A stretch of 64,000 bases of DNA, from positions 1 through 64,000 of the forward strand of contig NZ_JBHUHX010000042.1 in the NCBI RefSeq assembly GCF_042682685.1, read 5' to 3'. Below, one piece after another: positions 1 to 7,978 of this stretch (position 1 is its first letter; every line of letters begins with the position of its first letter). The DNA is from Imhoffiella fuscus. Lineage in GTDB: Bacteria; Pseudomonadota; Gammaproteobacteria; Chromatiales; Chromatiaceae. The position numbers and the translations under genes are program-made. The notes below the pieces were generated by a model. The model ran no database searches. It was given only the letters and a program-made list of their open reading frames with translations, and had not been told where the DNA came from.

Positions 1-45
1 TAGCACCTCGCGGGCACGGAACAAAGGATAGCTCCGTCGCGGCAG

Positions 46-66
46 ATAATCACACGGGACGTAACA
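46..66. repeat. 21-nt dispersed repeat, copy 1
   Basis: This 21-nt word matches positions 6261-6281 with a single mismatch (a/t at the seventh base). The core is cacgggacgtaaca. Both copies are in the same orientation; the second one begins inside the stop codon region of dbpA. A 20/21 match of this complexity is unlikely by chance in 64 kb. I do not recognise the family. It could be the end of a small mobile or repeated element, or a protein binding site. Confidence 0.55.
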
Positions 67-351
67 TCTAGCGAATGTTGTGCGATCTGTCCAGAATCAC
101 GAGTCACCGTTTCGGTTCCGGCTGTGTTCGCCGGGTCCCACGCCGATAACGATTTCAGCGGATTTGCCGACAGTGGCAGGCTACGACGCCGAGATCTGTA
201 CCGAGAACCCTCGTCTAGAACTGAGTCAGTCGTGCTTGGGCCTTGAAGCGCGTGTATCCGTTCCATTGGAGAGAACCGATGCCGCTTGGGCTGCACCAGA
301 ACCGTTTGGATGATGGCCGCCATTGGCCTCGGATCGGCCAGAGATGATGAT

Positions 352-387
352 TTTTCACGATGCGGAAATTGTATCCTATTGTGAAAT
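352..387. promoter_or_regulatory. Inverted repeat, possible operator
   Basis: Arms TTTTCACGAT (352-361) and ATTGTGAAAT (378-387) are reverse complements at 8 of 10 positions, separated by 16 bases. The repeat lies 80 bases before the start of the TPP-enzyme gene, in an AT-richer patch where a promoter would be expected. This is the layout of a dimeric regulator site, but no regulator is identified and no clear -35/-10 pair could be assigned. Confidence 0.3.
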
Positions 388-466
388 ATCGGTCTGCTCA
401 CTAGATTCTCCTCAACGCAAGCCGTCCAGTTCGAGACGGAGCGGTCACTATCTGAGGAGAGAGACG

Positions 467-2716
467 ATGACGAATGCATCCCCGCGCCGGGCCGATCAGG
501 CCGAAGCCGCCTTTCTCGACGGCATCCTGCATTTTGGGCCATTGCCGGCCGACTTCGAGCAGTCGGGCCGGACCGCCGCCATCACCGAGGGGCAGGATCG
601 CATCCAGGAGATGGATACGGCCTCGGTGCGCCAGACCCAGTGGCTGGCCGACGCGCTGCGTTATCTGACCCTCCAGCTCTGCGCCTCCAAGCAGTCCGGC
701 CACCCCGGTGGCTTCGCCAGCTCGGCCGATGCCTATGCCGCGCTGGCGATGCTGGGTCATACCAATATCGTCACCGAGGTGGGCCACCATGCGCCCGGCT
801 TCTACAGCGCCATGTTCCTCGACGGTTCGCTGGAGTCGATGGGTATCCGAACGGTGAACGACCTGCAGTCGCGCTTTCGCGAGCGCGACGGTCTGCTCGG
901 TCATCTATCCGGTGCCATTCCCGGTCTGCTGGCCCCGGCCGGACCGCTCGGTCAGGGCCAGCACTTCGCCATGGCCGGCGCCTATCTCAATCGCGACCGG
1001 CTGTTTCCCTGCACCATCGGCGACGGCGGATTGGGCGAGCCCTACATCCTCTCGGCGATGAAGCACTTCCACACCGCCTACCCGGAGGTGACCAACTTCC
1101 TGCCGGTGCTGATCTGGAACGGCTACAGCCAGGAGCATCATTCGATGGTGTCCCTGATGGACAACGCCCAGATGGAGGCCTACTGGCGGGCGCACGATTT
1201 CGAGAGGATCGTCCTGATCGACGCTAAGGACTTCGACGACGCGGGCCAGGAGGGCGCCTACGTCGACAGCACCCGGTTCGGCCCCGAGGCCCGTCTGGCC
1301 TTCAGCCGCGCCGTGCTGGAGGGGGTGCGCGAGGCGGCCGAGTCGGCCATGGGCGGAACCCTGACCTGCGTCGTTTTCAAGCAGCTCAAGGGCGCGGGCG
1401 TGCATGCGAGCGGCGCCAAGTCGCACAACCTCTATCCCGGCGACACACCGGAGAAGGACAGCATCGCCGCCGCCCTAGAGCGGGGCGCGCTGGCCCCGGA
1501 GGTCTGGTCGCTGGTGCGGACCAACCTGAGCCGCGCGGGTGGCGGTCCGGCCGCCGAGACGGTGGTGACCGAGCGCGAACGTCCCCTGACCGAGATCGGC
1601 GCGCTGCCTATGCAGTCATTCGCGCCGGGCGATCAGGCGGTTCCGGCGAGCATCCTGGCGGCCATGGTCGCCGAGCTGGGCCGGCGCGATCCCGAGTTCG
1701 TGGTGACCAATGCCGACGGCAACGAGGCATCTGCCATGAAGGCGATCAACGAGGCGCTCAAGATCCGTCATCCGACCCCCGATGCGCTCTACAACCAGTC
1801 TCCGAGCGGTCAGGTCTACGAGCCGCTGAACGAGGACGCCTGCGCCGGCTTCGCCGCCGGTCTCGCGCTCTTCGGCGGACGTTCGCTCTGGCTCTCCTAC
1901 GAGAGCTTCGCCATCAACGGCTGGCCGATCGTGCAGACCGTGGGTCAGGCGATGGCGGAGTTGCGGCGCAAGACGCCGGCCATGGTCGCCATGTTCACCG
2001 CCGGCGCGCTGGAGCAGGGGCGCAACGGCTGGACCCATCAGCGTCCCGAGATCGAGAACTACATCGGTGGACAGATGCGCAACGGCAACGTCTATCTGCT
2101 CTATCCCTCGGACGCCAACATGATCCAGGCCGCCTATGCCTGGGCGGTTGGGCAGTCCAACAAGTGCATCGCCATCGTCGCCTCCAAGTCGGCGCTCCCG
2201 GTCCACACCACCCCGAAGCAGTCCGAGCAGGCGATGCGCGAGGGCGCCGTCCGGCTCTGCGAGTCGGCCCAGGGTCAGCGGGGGACACTCGTCTTCGCCG
2301 TGACCGGCGACATGGTGTTCCAGCCGGTCTTCGCCGCCAAGGATCGGCTGGAGGCGGAGGGCTATCGGGTGCGCATCGTCGCCGTCGCCAACCCGCGCCG
2401 GCTCTATCGGCCCGACGACGTCGCCTGGTCGCACAGCGCCGAGCCGGACGGCGACTTCATGGACGATGCGGCCTTCGAGTCGCTCTTCCACGGCGATGCC
2501 CTCATCGGCGTGAGCGGCGGCGGCACCGTGGCCCTGGAGCCGGTGATGCTGCGCAGCCGTGCGGCGGCACGCGACCTGGTCGGCTGGCAGCGCGGCGAGA
2601 CCACCGCCAGCCCGGCCGAGATCATGGCCTTCAACGGCATCTCGCCAGAGGGCCTGGAGCACCGCGCCAAGGCACTGATGGAGCAGGTCCGGCCCACGCT
2701 CGGCAACGTGGCCTAG
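467..2716 (+). CDS. Transketolase/phosphoketolase-like TPP enzyme
   Basis: A 749-residue thiamine-diphosphate enzyme. The ATG at 467 is chosen because AGGAG sits just upstream; the longer open frame from 323 has no such site. Visible motifs are SGHPGG (residues 78-83, transketolase-like), HHAPGFY (about 108-114) and GDGGLGEP (185-192), followed by NGY at 218-220, which is the GDG-X(25-30)-N cofactor motif. The length and the WNGY...H-H region recall phosphoketolases, but the sequence is not a standard transketolase (about 660 residues) or phosphoketolase (about 790). Relatives have, from memory, been deposited under the name xylulose 5-phosphate 3-epimerase. The next gene downstream encodes a sugar-acid kinase, which hints at a shared carbohydrate pathway. 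The exact reaction is unknown. Confidence 0.75.
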   Translation: MTNASPRRADQAEAAFLDGILHFGPLPADFEQSGRTAAITEGQDRIQEMDTASVRQTQWLADALRYLTLQLCASKQSGHPGGFASSADAYAALAMLGHTNIVTEVGHHAPGFYSAMFLDGSLESMGIRTVNDLQSRFRERDGLLGHLSGAIPGLLAPAGPLGQGQHFAMAGAYLNRDRLFPCTIGDGGLGEPYILSAMKHFHTAYPEVTNFLPVLIWNGYSQEHHSMVSLMDNAQMEAYWRAHDFERIVLIDAKDFDDAGQEGAYVDSTRFGPEARLAFSRAVLEGVREAAESAMGGTLTCVVFKQLKGAGVHASGAKSHNLYPGDTPEKDSIAAALERGALAPEVWSLVRTNLSRAGGGPAAETVVTERERPLTEIGALPMQSFAPGDQAVPASILAAMVAELGRRDPEFVVTNADGNEASAMKAINEALKIRHPTPDALYNQSPSGQVYEPLNEDACAGFAAGLALFGGRSLWLSYESFAINGWPIVQTVGQAMAELRRKTPAMVAMFTAGALEQGRNGWTHQRPEIENYIGGQMRNGNVYLLYPSDANMIQAAYAWAVGQSNKCIAIVASKSALPVHTTPKQSEQAMREGAVRLCESAQGQRGTLVFAVTGDMVFQPVFAAKDRLEAEGYRVRIVAVANPRRLYRPDDVAWSHSAEPDGDFMDDAAFESLFHGDALIGVSGGGTVALEPVMLRSRAAARDLVGWQRGETTASPAEIMAFNGISPEGLEHRAKALMEQVRPTLGNVA

Positions 2717-2739
2717 GTCGCCCGAGCATCAGAGAATCT

Positions 2740-2873
2740 TTGAACCGCAAAGGCGCGAAGGGCGCAAAGGATTTCAATGGGTGATTAGGCGTGTGGCGCT
2801 CATCCTGCGGATGAAATCAGCCCATAGCCCACATCTTTGTCTTTCTTCGCGTCCTTTGCGCCTTCGCGGTTCC
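2740..2873. repeat. Dispersed palindromic repeat element, copy 1
   Basis: The left arm (2740-2770) and right arm (2842-2873) are near-perfect reverse complements containing AACCGCaAAGGCGCgAAG. An inner small hairpin (catcc-tgc-ggatg) sits between them. The same arms occur at 9803-9878. In translation such repeats give NREGAKNAKE-like peptides, a common annotation artefact in many bacteria. The element fills the gap between the TPP enzyme and the kinase and would form a long hairpin in RNA. It could act as a transcript attenuator or be a small non-autonomous mobile element. Confidence 0.8.
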
Positions 2874-2911
2874 AATTCCCGGATTCAGGCCATGCCCTGC
2901 GTTGGAGCTTC

Positions 2912-4258
2912 ATGCCGATGAACCAGACATCCACCACCAAGATCATCGCCATCGACGACGATCCCACGGGCTCGCAGACGGTGCATTCCTGTCTGCTGCT
3001 GACTCGCTGGGATCCGGAGACATTGATCGAGGGTCTGAGCGACGATTCGCCGATCCTCTTCGTGCTGAGCAATACGCGCGGCATGGGCGCCGAGGATGCG
3101 GAACGCGTGACGCGCGAGATCTGCGTCAACCTGCGCGAGGCGCTGGCTCGGGTGGCCGCCGCTGGCCGGCTGATCCAGCCGCTGGTGGTCAGCCGCTCGG
3201 ACTCGACCCTGCGCGGTCACTATCCGGTCGAGACCGACGTGATCGCCGAGGAGCTTGGCCCCTTCGATGCCCATTTCCTGGTCCCAGCCTTCTTCGAAGG
3301 GGGACGCATCACCCGTGACGGGGTGCATTACCTCATGGTCGATGGCGAGCCCGTGCCGGTCAACGAGACCGAGTTCGCCCGGGACTCGGTCTTCGGCTTC
3401 CAGCATGCCTTCCTGCCCGACTATGTGGAGGAGAAGACCGCCGGGCGCATCCGGGCCGGCGAGGTCGAGCGCTTCGGTCTCGCCGACGTGCGCGGCGATC
3501 CGGCCGAACGGCTCGCCGGTCTGGGCGGCAATGTCTGCTGTGTGGTCGATGCCGAGCGCCAGTCCGATCTCGACGGTTTCGCTGCCCAGCTGATCGCGGC
3601 CGCCAGCGCTGGCAAGCGTTTCCTCTTCCGCAGCGCCGCGAGTTTGCTGACCTCGCTCGCAAGACTGCCGCCACAGCCGATCCCGGCGGAGGGCATGTCC
3701 GCCTATGTGCGCAATGGTCGACCGGGCGTGGTGCTGGTCGGCTCGCACGTGGCCAAGTCGAGCCGTCAGCTGGAGCGGCTGATCGAAACGACCGACGTGG
3801 TGCCGGCCGAGATCGATCTGGAGCGTTTGATCCAGGACGAGGAGGGGCTGTTCGACTCGCTCCTCGACCGCATGGAGACGGCCCAGCACGAGAACTGCGG
3901 CCTGGTGCTCTATACCAGCCGGGGCGAGCGCCGCTTTAAGACCAAGGCCGAGCGTCTAGCCTTCGGCGAACGGGTCTCGGGCTTCCTGGTGCGTCTCGTC
4001 CGCAACCTGCCGCGCGAGACCGGCTTCCTGATCAGCAAGGGCGGGATCACCTCGAACGATACACTCAGCCAAGGTCTGGCACTGCGGACCGCGCGGGTGC
4101 TGGGCCAGATCCAGCCCGGATGCTCGGTGGTGCGCTGTCCGGCGGATCATCCGCGACTGCCGGATCTGCCGGTCGTGATCTTTCCGGGCAACGTGGGCGA
4201 TGAAGGGGCGTTGGCCGATGTCTATCGCATTCTCAGCCGAAAAGATCAGGCTCTTTAG
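2912..4258 (+). CDS. Four-carbon acid sugar kinase family protein (DUF1537)
   Basis: About 448 residues, the usual length for this ATP-dependent kinase family, whose known members phosphorylate erythronate, threonate or related acid sugars. The N-terminus carries IAIDDDPTGSQTVHS, the hallmark substrate-domain motif, and the C-terminal nucleotide-binding half carries GSHVAKSS and SKGGITSNDT. GGAG at 2904-2907 fits a start at 2912 or, with better spacing, at 2918. An upstream extension to 2837 would read through the palindromic repeat and is rejected. Family members usually sit beside PdxA2-type dehydrogenases or aldolases; here the neighbour is a TPP enzyme, so the true substrate may differ. 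Confidence 0.82.
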   Translation: MPMNQTSTTKIIAIDDDPTGSQTVHSCLLLTRWDPETLIEGLSDDSPILFVLSNTRGMGAEDAERVTREICVNLREALARVAAAGRLIQPLVVSRSDSTLRGHYPVETDVIAEELGPFDAHFLVPAFFEGGRITRDGVHYLMVDGEPVPVNETEFARDSVFGFQHAFLPDYVEEKTAGRIRAGEVERFGLADVRGDPAERLAGLGGNVCCVVDAERQSDLDGFAAQLIAAASAGKRFLFRSAASLLTSLARLPPQPIPAEGMSAYVRNGRPGVVLVGSHVAKSSRQLERLIETTDVVPAEIDLERLIQDEEGLFDSLLDRMETAQHENCGLVLYTSRGERRFKTKAERLAFGERVSGFLVRLVRNLPRETGFLISKGGITSNDTLSQGLALRTARVLGQIQPGCSVVRCPADHPRLPDLPVVIFPGNVGDEGALADVYRILSRKDQAL

Positions 4259-4375
4259 GCCGTTGCGGCGTCTGCTGCAGCTATATCCCCGGCAGGCTTC
4301 AAAAACTGTCAAACTGCGACTGTTTTCCCGGCAACGCCGGGCGATGACCTGCCTATTTAGCCATTGAGCCCCTGT

Positions 4376-4882
4376 ATGACCAACAACGATATCCTGCGCC
4401 GCCTTCGATACACATTCGATTTCGATGATTCCAAGATGATTGCGGTGTTTGCCGCAGCGAACAGCCGGGTGACTCGCTCGCAAGTCAGCAATTGGTTGAA
4501 GAAGGGCGACGATCCGGAGTTCGAGGAATGTAGCGATCGCCAATTGGCGACCTTCCTCAACGGTTTCATCAATGATCGACGGGGCACGAAAGACAGCGAG
4601 CAACCCGAGCCGGAACACTTGCTGAACAACAACATCATCTTCAGGAAGCTCAAGATCGCTTTGGATCTGAAGGCGGACGACATTCTGCGTCTCCTGGCCG
4701 CAAGCGGTGTCCACATCAGCAAGCATGAGTTGAGCGCGTTCTTTCGCAAGCCGGATCACAAGCACTATCGCCAGTGTAAGGATCAGATTCTGCGCAACTT
4801 TCTCAGCGGCGTGCAGTTGGAGTACCGTGACGGTCGTCCTCAACAGGACGATTCCAGCGCGACTGCGGGACACGCGTCTTGA
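4376..4882 (+). CDS. DUF1456 (YehS-type) protein
   Basis: 168 residues made of two similar repeats of about 70 residues, each starting NNDILRRLRYTFDF or NNNIIFRKLKIALDL, which is the DUF1456/YehS pattern. The function of the family is not established. The ATG at 4376 matches the usual N-terminus MTNND. The stop codon overlaps the TTG start of dbpA (TTGA, 4879-4882), so the two are almost certainly translated together. This coupling suggests a role linked to RNA or ribosome work, but that is inference from position alone. Confidence 0.85.
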   Translation: MTNNDILRRLRYTFDFDDSKMIAVFAAANSRVTRSQVSNWLKKGDDPEFEECSDRQLATFLNGFINDRRGTKDSEQPEPEHLLNNNIIFRKLKIALDLKADDILRLLAASGVHISKHELSAFFRKPDHKHYRQCKDQILRNFLSGVQLEYRDGRPQQDDSSATAGHAS

Positions 4883-6264
4883 CCAATACGTCATTCGCCT
4901 CGCTTAACCTCAGCCCGGATCTGCTGGAAAATCTGTCCTCGCTCGGCTATGACGCCATGACCCCCATCCAGGCACTGAGTTGTCCGGATATCCTGGCGGG
5001 GAAGGATGTCATCGCACAAGGAAAGACCGGTTCGGGGAAGACCGCTGCCTTTGGGCTCGGTCTACTGGAGCGGCTCGATGTCGGACGCTTTCGGGTCCAG
5101 TCTCTCGTCCTCTGTCCCACCCGCGAGCTCGCCGATCAGGTGGCCAAGGAGATCCGCGCACTCGGGCGCAGGCGGCACAACATCAAGGTGCTGACACTCT
5201 GCGGCGGGGTTGCCGTCGGCCCTCAGATCGGCTCACTGGAACACGGTGCCCATATCGTGGTGGGAACCCCGGGCCGCATCGCGGATCACCTGGAGCGAGG
5301 CACCCTGCGGTTGGACGAGGTGGCCATGCTGGTGCTCGACGAGGCGGATCGGATGCTTGAGATGGGCTTCGAAAAGGCGCTGGATGCGATCATCGATCGG
5401 ATACCGAAGAAACGCCAAACACTGCTGTTTAGCGCCACCTATCCCAGTCGGATTCAGGCCATTGCTCGGCGCATCATGACTGAGCCGGTCATGGCCCAAG
5501 TGGCATCGACTCATGACAATCGCAGCATCGCCCAGCACTTCTATCGCGTGAGCGACGATCGAGAGCGGCAGCGCGCGCTATGCCTCTTGCTGTTGCAGCA
5601 CCAACCGGTGTCGACCCTGGTGTTTTGCAATACCAAGGTCGACACGCGACATGTGGCTCAGGGGTTGCGGGACAGTGGTTTCAGCGTCCTTGCGCTGCAC
5701 GGCGATCTGGAGCAACGGGATCGGGATGAGATCCTGGTGCGGTTCTCCAATAAGAGCGTCTCGGTGCTGGTGGCCACCGATGTGGCAGCCCGTGGTTTGG
5801 ACATCGACTCACTCGATGCGGTGATCAACTATCGGATTGCGCTGGATGTGGAGGTGCATACCCATCGCGTTGGTCGTACCGGGCGTGCCGGCAGCACGGG
5901 GGTGGCCTTTTCTCTCTACGATGAAGGTGAGGCGCATCGCGTCGCCTTATTGGATACCTCTGTGGATCCCATCATGGATAGCGAGTCGTTGCCGTCACTC
6001 GACCTGCTGAAACAGCGCCCGATGGTGCCGCCGATGGCCACCGTTCAGATCGATGGTGGCAAGAAGCAAAAGGTTCGTCCGGGGGATATCCTGGGCGCAT
6101 TGACGGGGCCGGGTGGTATTCGTGGCGATCAGGTAGGAAAAATCCAGATCGCCGATCAATGGGCCTATGTGGCGATCGACCGAGAGAGCGTCGGGGCGGC
6201 GCTGAAAAAGTTGTCCGTCGGCAAGCTGAAGGGCCGCGCGTTTCGTGTCAGGCTGATCGAATAA
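4879..6264 (+). CDS. dbpA: ATP-dependent RNA helicase DbpA
   Basis: A 461-residue DEAD-box helicase. Motifs in order: Q-motif region around residue 30, AQGKTGSGKTAAF (motif I), PTREL (Ia), LDEADRM (II), SAT (III), ATDVAARGLDI (V) and HRVGRTGRAG (VI). A C-terminal domain of about 75 residues contains DGGKKQKVRPGDILGALTG, the DbpA-specific RNA-binding domain that recognises hairpin 92 of 23S rRNA. It is expected to act in 50S subunit assembly. The start is a TTG within the stop of the upstream yehS-like gene, so initiation probably depends on coupling. Length equals that of the E. coli protein. Confidence 0.95.
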   Translation: MTNTSFASLNLSPDLLENLSSLGYDAMTPIQALSCPDILAGKDVIAQGKTGSGKTAAFGLGLLERLDVGRFRVQSLVLCPTRELADQVAKEIRALGRRRHNIKVLTLCGGVAVGPQIGSLEHGAHIVVGTPGRIADHLERGTLRLDEVAMLVLDEADRMLEMGFEKALDAIIDRIPKKRQTLLFSATYPSRIQAIARRIMTEPVMAQVASTHDNRSIAQHFYRVSDDRERQRALCLLLLQHQPVSTLVFCNTKVDTRHVAQGLRDSGFSVLALHGDLEQRDRDEILVRFSNKSVSVLVATDVAARGLDIDSLDAVINYRIALDVEVHTHRVGRTGRAGSTGVAFSLYDEGEAHRVALLDTSVDPIMDSESLPSLDLLKQRPMVPPMATVQIDGGKKQKVRPGDILGALTGPGGIRGDQVGKIQIADQWAYVAIDRESVGAALKKLSVGKLKGRAFRVRLIE

Positions 6265-6281
6265 TCTCACGGGACGTAACA
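6261..6281. repeat. 21-nt dispersed repeat, copy 2
   Basis: Second copy of the word at 46-66 (20 of 21 bases identical, same orientation). It overlaps the dbpA stop codon at 6262-6264. The 230 bases that follow, up to pycA, contain no gene that I can support. Confidence 0.55.
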
Positions 6282-6511
6282 GGTAGGCTTATCCAGGCGT
6301 TCTGGGGCTGCGCGCGCCGCGTTTTTGTCGTGCGAAGGATTCGGGTCGGGGCGATCAACCGGGCTGATCGACACATCATCGATTTCAATTCCCGCATTGC
6401 GTTTGTACAATCGTCGGGTTCAGCCGCATTGCTGCGTGGCAGCAAATGGGCTGAAAGTCTCTCGATTTCCGCTACATCGGCCGTTGAGTCGGCCGTCCCA
6501 GAGGCAAACCG

Positions 6512-7930
6512 ATGCTTCGTAAGATTCTGATCGCCAACCGTGGCGAGATTGCGGTGCGCGTTATTCGCGCCTGCGCCGAGATGGGAATCCGCTCGGTGGC
6601 CATCTATTCCGAGGCCGACCGCCATTCTCTGCACGTGAAGAAGGCCGACGAGGCCTACAGCCTGGGGGCCGATCCGTTGGCCGGCTATCTCAGCGTGCAC
6701 CATATCGTCAACCTGGCTGTGTCCACCGGTTGCGATGCGGTGCATCCGGGCTATGGCTTCCTGTCCGAAAATCCCGAGCTGGCGCTGGCCTGCGCTCGAC
6801 GTGGCATCACCTTCATCGGTCCCAATGCCGAGGTGATCGCGCGCATGGGCGATAAGACCGCCGCGCGTCAGGCGATGCAGAAGGCCGGCGTACCGGTGAC
6901 GCCCGGCAGTCCGGGCAATCTGGCAAGCCTCGACGAGGCGCTCGCGTGCGCCGAGCAGATCGGCTATCCGGTCATGCTCAAGGCGACTTCGGGCGGAGGC
7001 GGGCGCGGCATCCGGCGTTGCGACGATCCGGCGGCGCTGCGCAACAACTTCGAGCGCGTCATCTCTGAGGCGACCAAGGCGTTCGGCCGGGCCGAGGTCT
7101 TTCTCGAAAAGTGCGTGGTCAACCCGCGTCATATCGAGGTGCAGGTGCTGGCCGACCATCATGGCAACTGCGTTCATCTCTATGAGCGCGACTGCTCCAT
7201 CCAGCGCCGTAACCAGAAACTGATCGAGATCGCGCCCTCGCCGCAGCTCGACGACGCCCAGCGCCAGTACGTCGGCGGTTTGGCGGTGTTGGCGGCGCGA
7301 GCGGTCGGTTACACCAACGCCGGTACCGTGGAGTTCCTGCTGGACTCGGATGGGCGCTTCTATTTCATGGAGATGAATACCCGCATCCAGGTCGAGCACA
7401 CGATCACCGAGACCATCACGGGCGTGGATCTGGTCGAGGGGCAGATCCGCGTCGCCGCCGGTTTGCCGTTGCGTTACCGCCAGGACCAGATCAAGCGTCG
7501 AGGCTATGCGATCCAATTCCGGGTGAATGCCGAGGATCCGCAGAACAACTTCCTGCCGAGCTTCGGACGCATCTCGCGCTACTACGCGCCGGGCGGTCCG
7601 GGTGTGCGCACCGACGGTGCCATCTACACCGGATACAATATTCCGCCCTACTACGATTCCATGCTGGCGAAGGTCATCGTCTGGGCGTTGAACTGGGAGG
7701 ACGTCGTGGCGCGTGGGCACCGCGCGTTACGCGACACCGGGCTATACGGGGTCAAAACGACGATCCCCTTCTATCAGGAGATTCTGCGCCATCCGGACTT
7801 CCTCGCCGGAAGCTTCGATACCGGATTCCTCGACGCCCATCCCGAGTTGCTGAACTACTCGGCCAAGCGCCGTCGCGAGGACATCGCTGCGGCCTTGGCG
7901 GCGGCCCTGTCCGCGCACGCCGGTCTATAA
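6512..7930 (+). CDS. pycA: Pyruvate carboxylase subunit A (biotin carboxylase)
   Basis: 472 residues. It catalyses ATP-dependent carboxylation of biotin, the first half-reaction of the enzyme. The N-terminus MLRKILIANRGEIAVRVIRAC is the biotin carboxylase Rossmann-like start; SGGGGRGI is the ATP-grasp glycine-rich loop and EMNTRIQVEHT the catalytic region. AGAGG lies 7 bases before the ATG. On its own the protein could be taken for AccC of acetyl-CoA carboxylase, but the partner 48 bases downstream is an OadA-type carboxyltransferase with its own biotin domain, which marks a two-subunit pyruvate carboxylase. Confidence 0.88.
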   Translation: MLRKILIANRGEIAVRVIRACAEMGIRSVAIYSEADRHSLHVKKADEAYSLGADPLAGYLSVHHIVNLAVSTGCDAVHPGYGFLSENPELALACARRGITFIGPNAEVIARMGDKTAARQAMQKAGVPVTPGSPGNLASLDEALACAEQIGYPVMLKATSGGGGRGIRRCDDPAALRNNFERVISEATKAFGRAEVFLEKCVVNPRHIEVQVLADHHGNCVHLYERDCSIQRRNQKLIEIAPSPQLDDAQRQYVGGLAVLAARAVGYTNAGTVEFLLDSDGRFYFMEMNTRIQVEHTITETITGVDLVEGQIRVAAGLPLRYRQDQIKRRGYAIQFRVNAEDPQNNFLPSFGRISRYYAPGGPGVRTDGAIYTGYNIPPYYDSMLAKVIVWALNWEDVVARGHRALRDTGLYGVKTTIPFYQEILRHPDFLAGSFDTGFLDAHPELLNYSAKRRREDIAAALAAALSAHAGL

Positions 7931-7978
7931 GGTTCCCATTTTCGAGATGCCGGGTCGTGCCCGGCTGAGAGCGACACC

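Larger units (their letters stand above)
1..466. other. Upstream non-coding region
   Basis: I see no convincing gene here. A 77-codon open frame at 80-313 has no recognisable motif, no clear ribosome binding site and an unusual composition, so I do not call it. The stretch holds one copy of a 21-nt repeat (46-66) and an imperfect inverted repeat (352-387) upstream of the next gene, both listed separately. It may end a gene that lies outside the window, but nothing shows that. Confidence 0.5.

Noticed and set aside
80..313. 77-codon frame at the left end
   Set aside because: No motif, no ribosome site, odd composition.
1616..2662. Long antisense frame inside the TPP-enzyme gene
   Set aside because: High-GC shadow of the coding strand; His/Arg/Gly-rich with no domain. 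Similar antisense frames occur across most genes here.
4327..4341. Hairpin CCCGGC-aac-GCCGGG as a terminator of the kinase gene
   Set aside because: No T-run follows on the plus strand; it may be chance in high-GC DNA.
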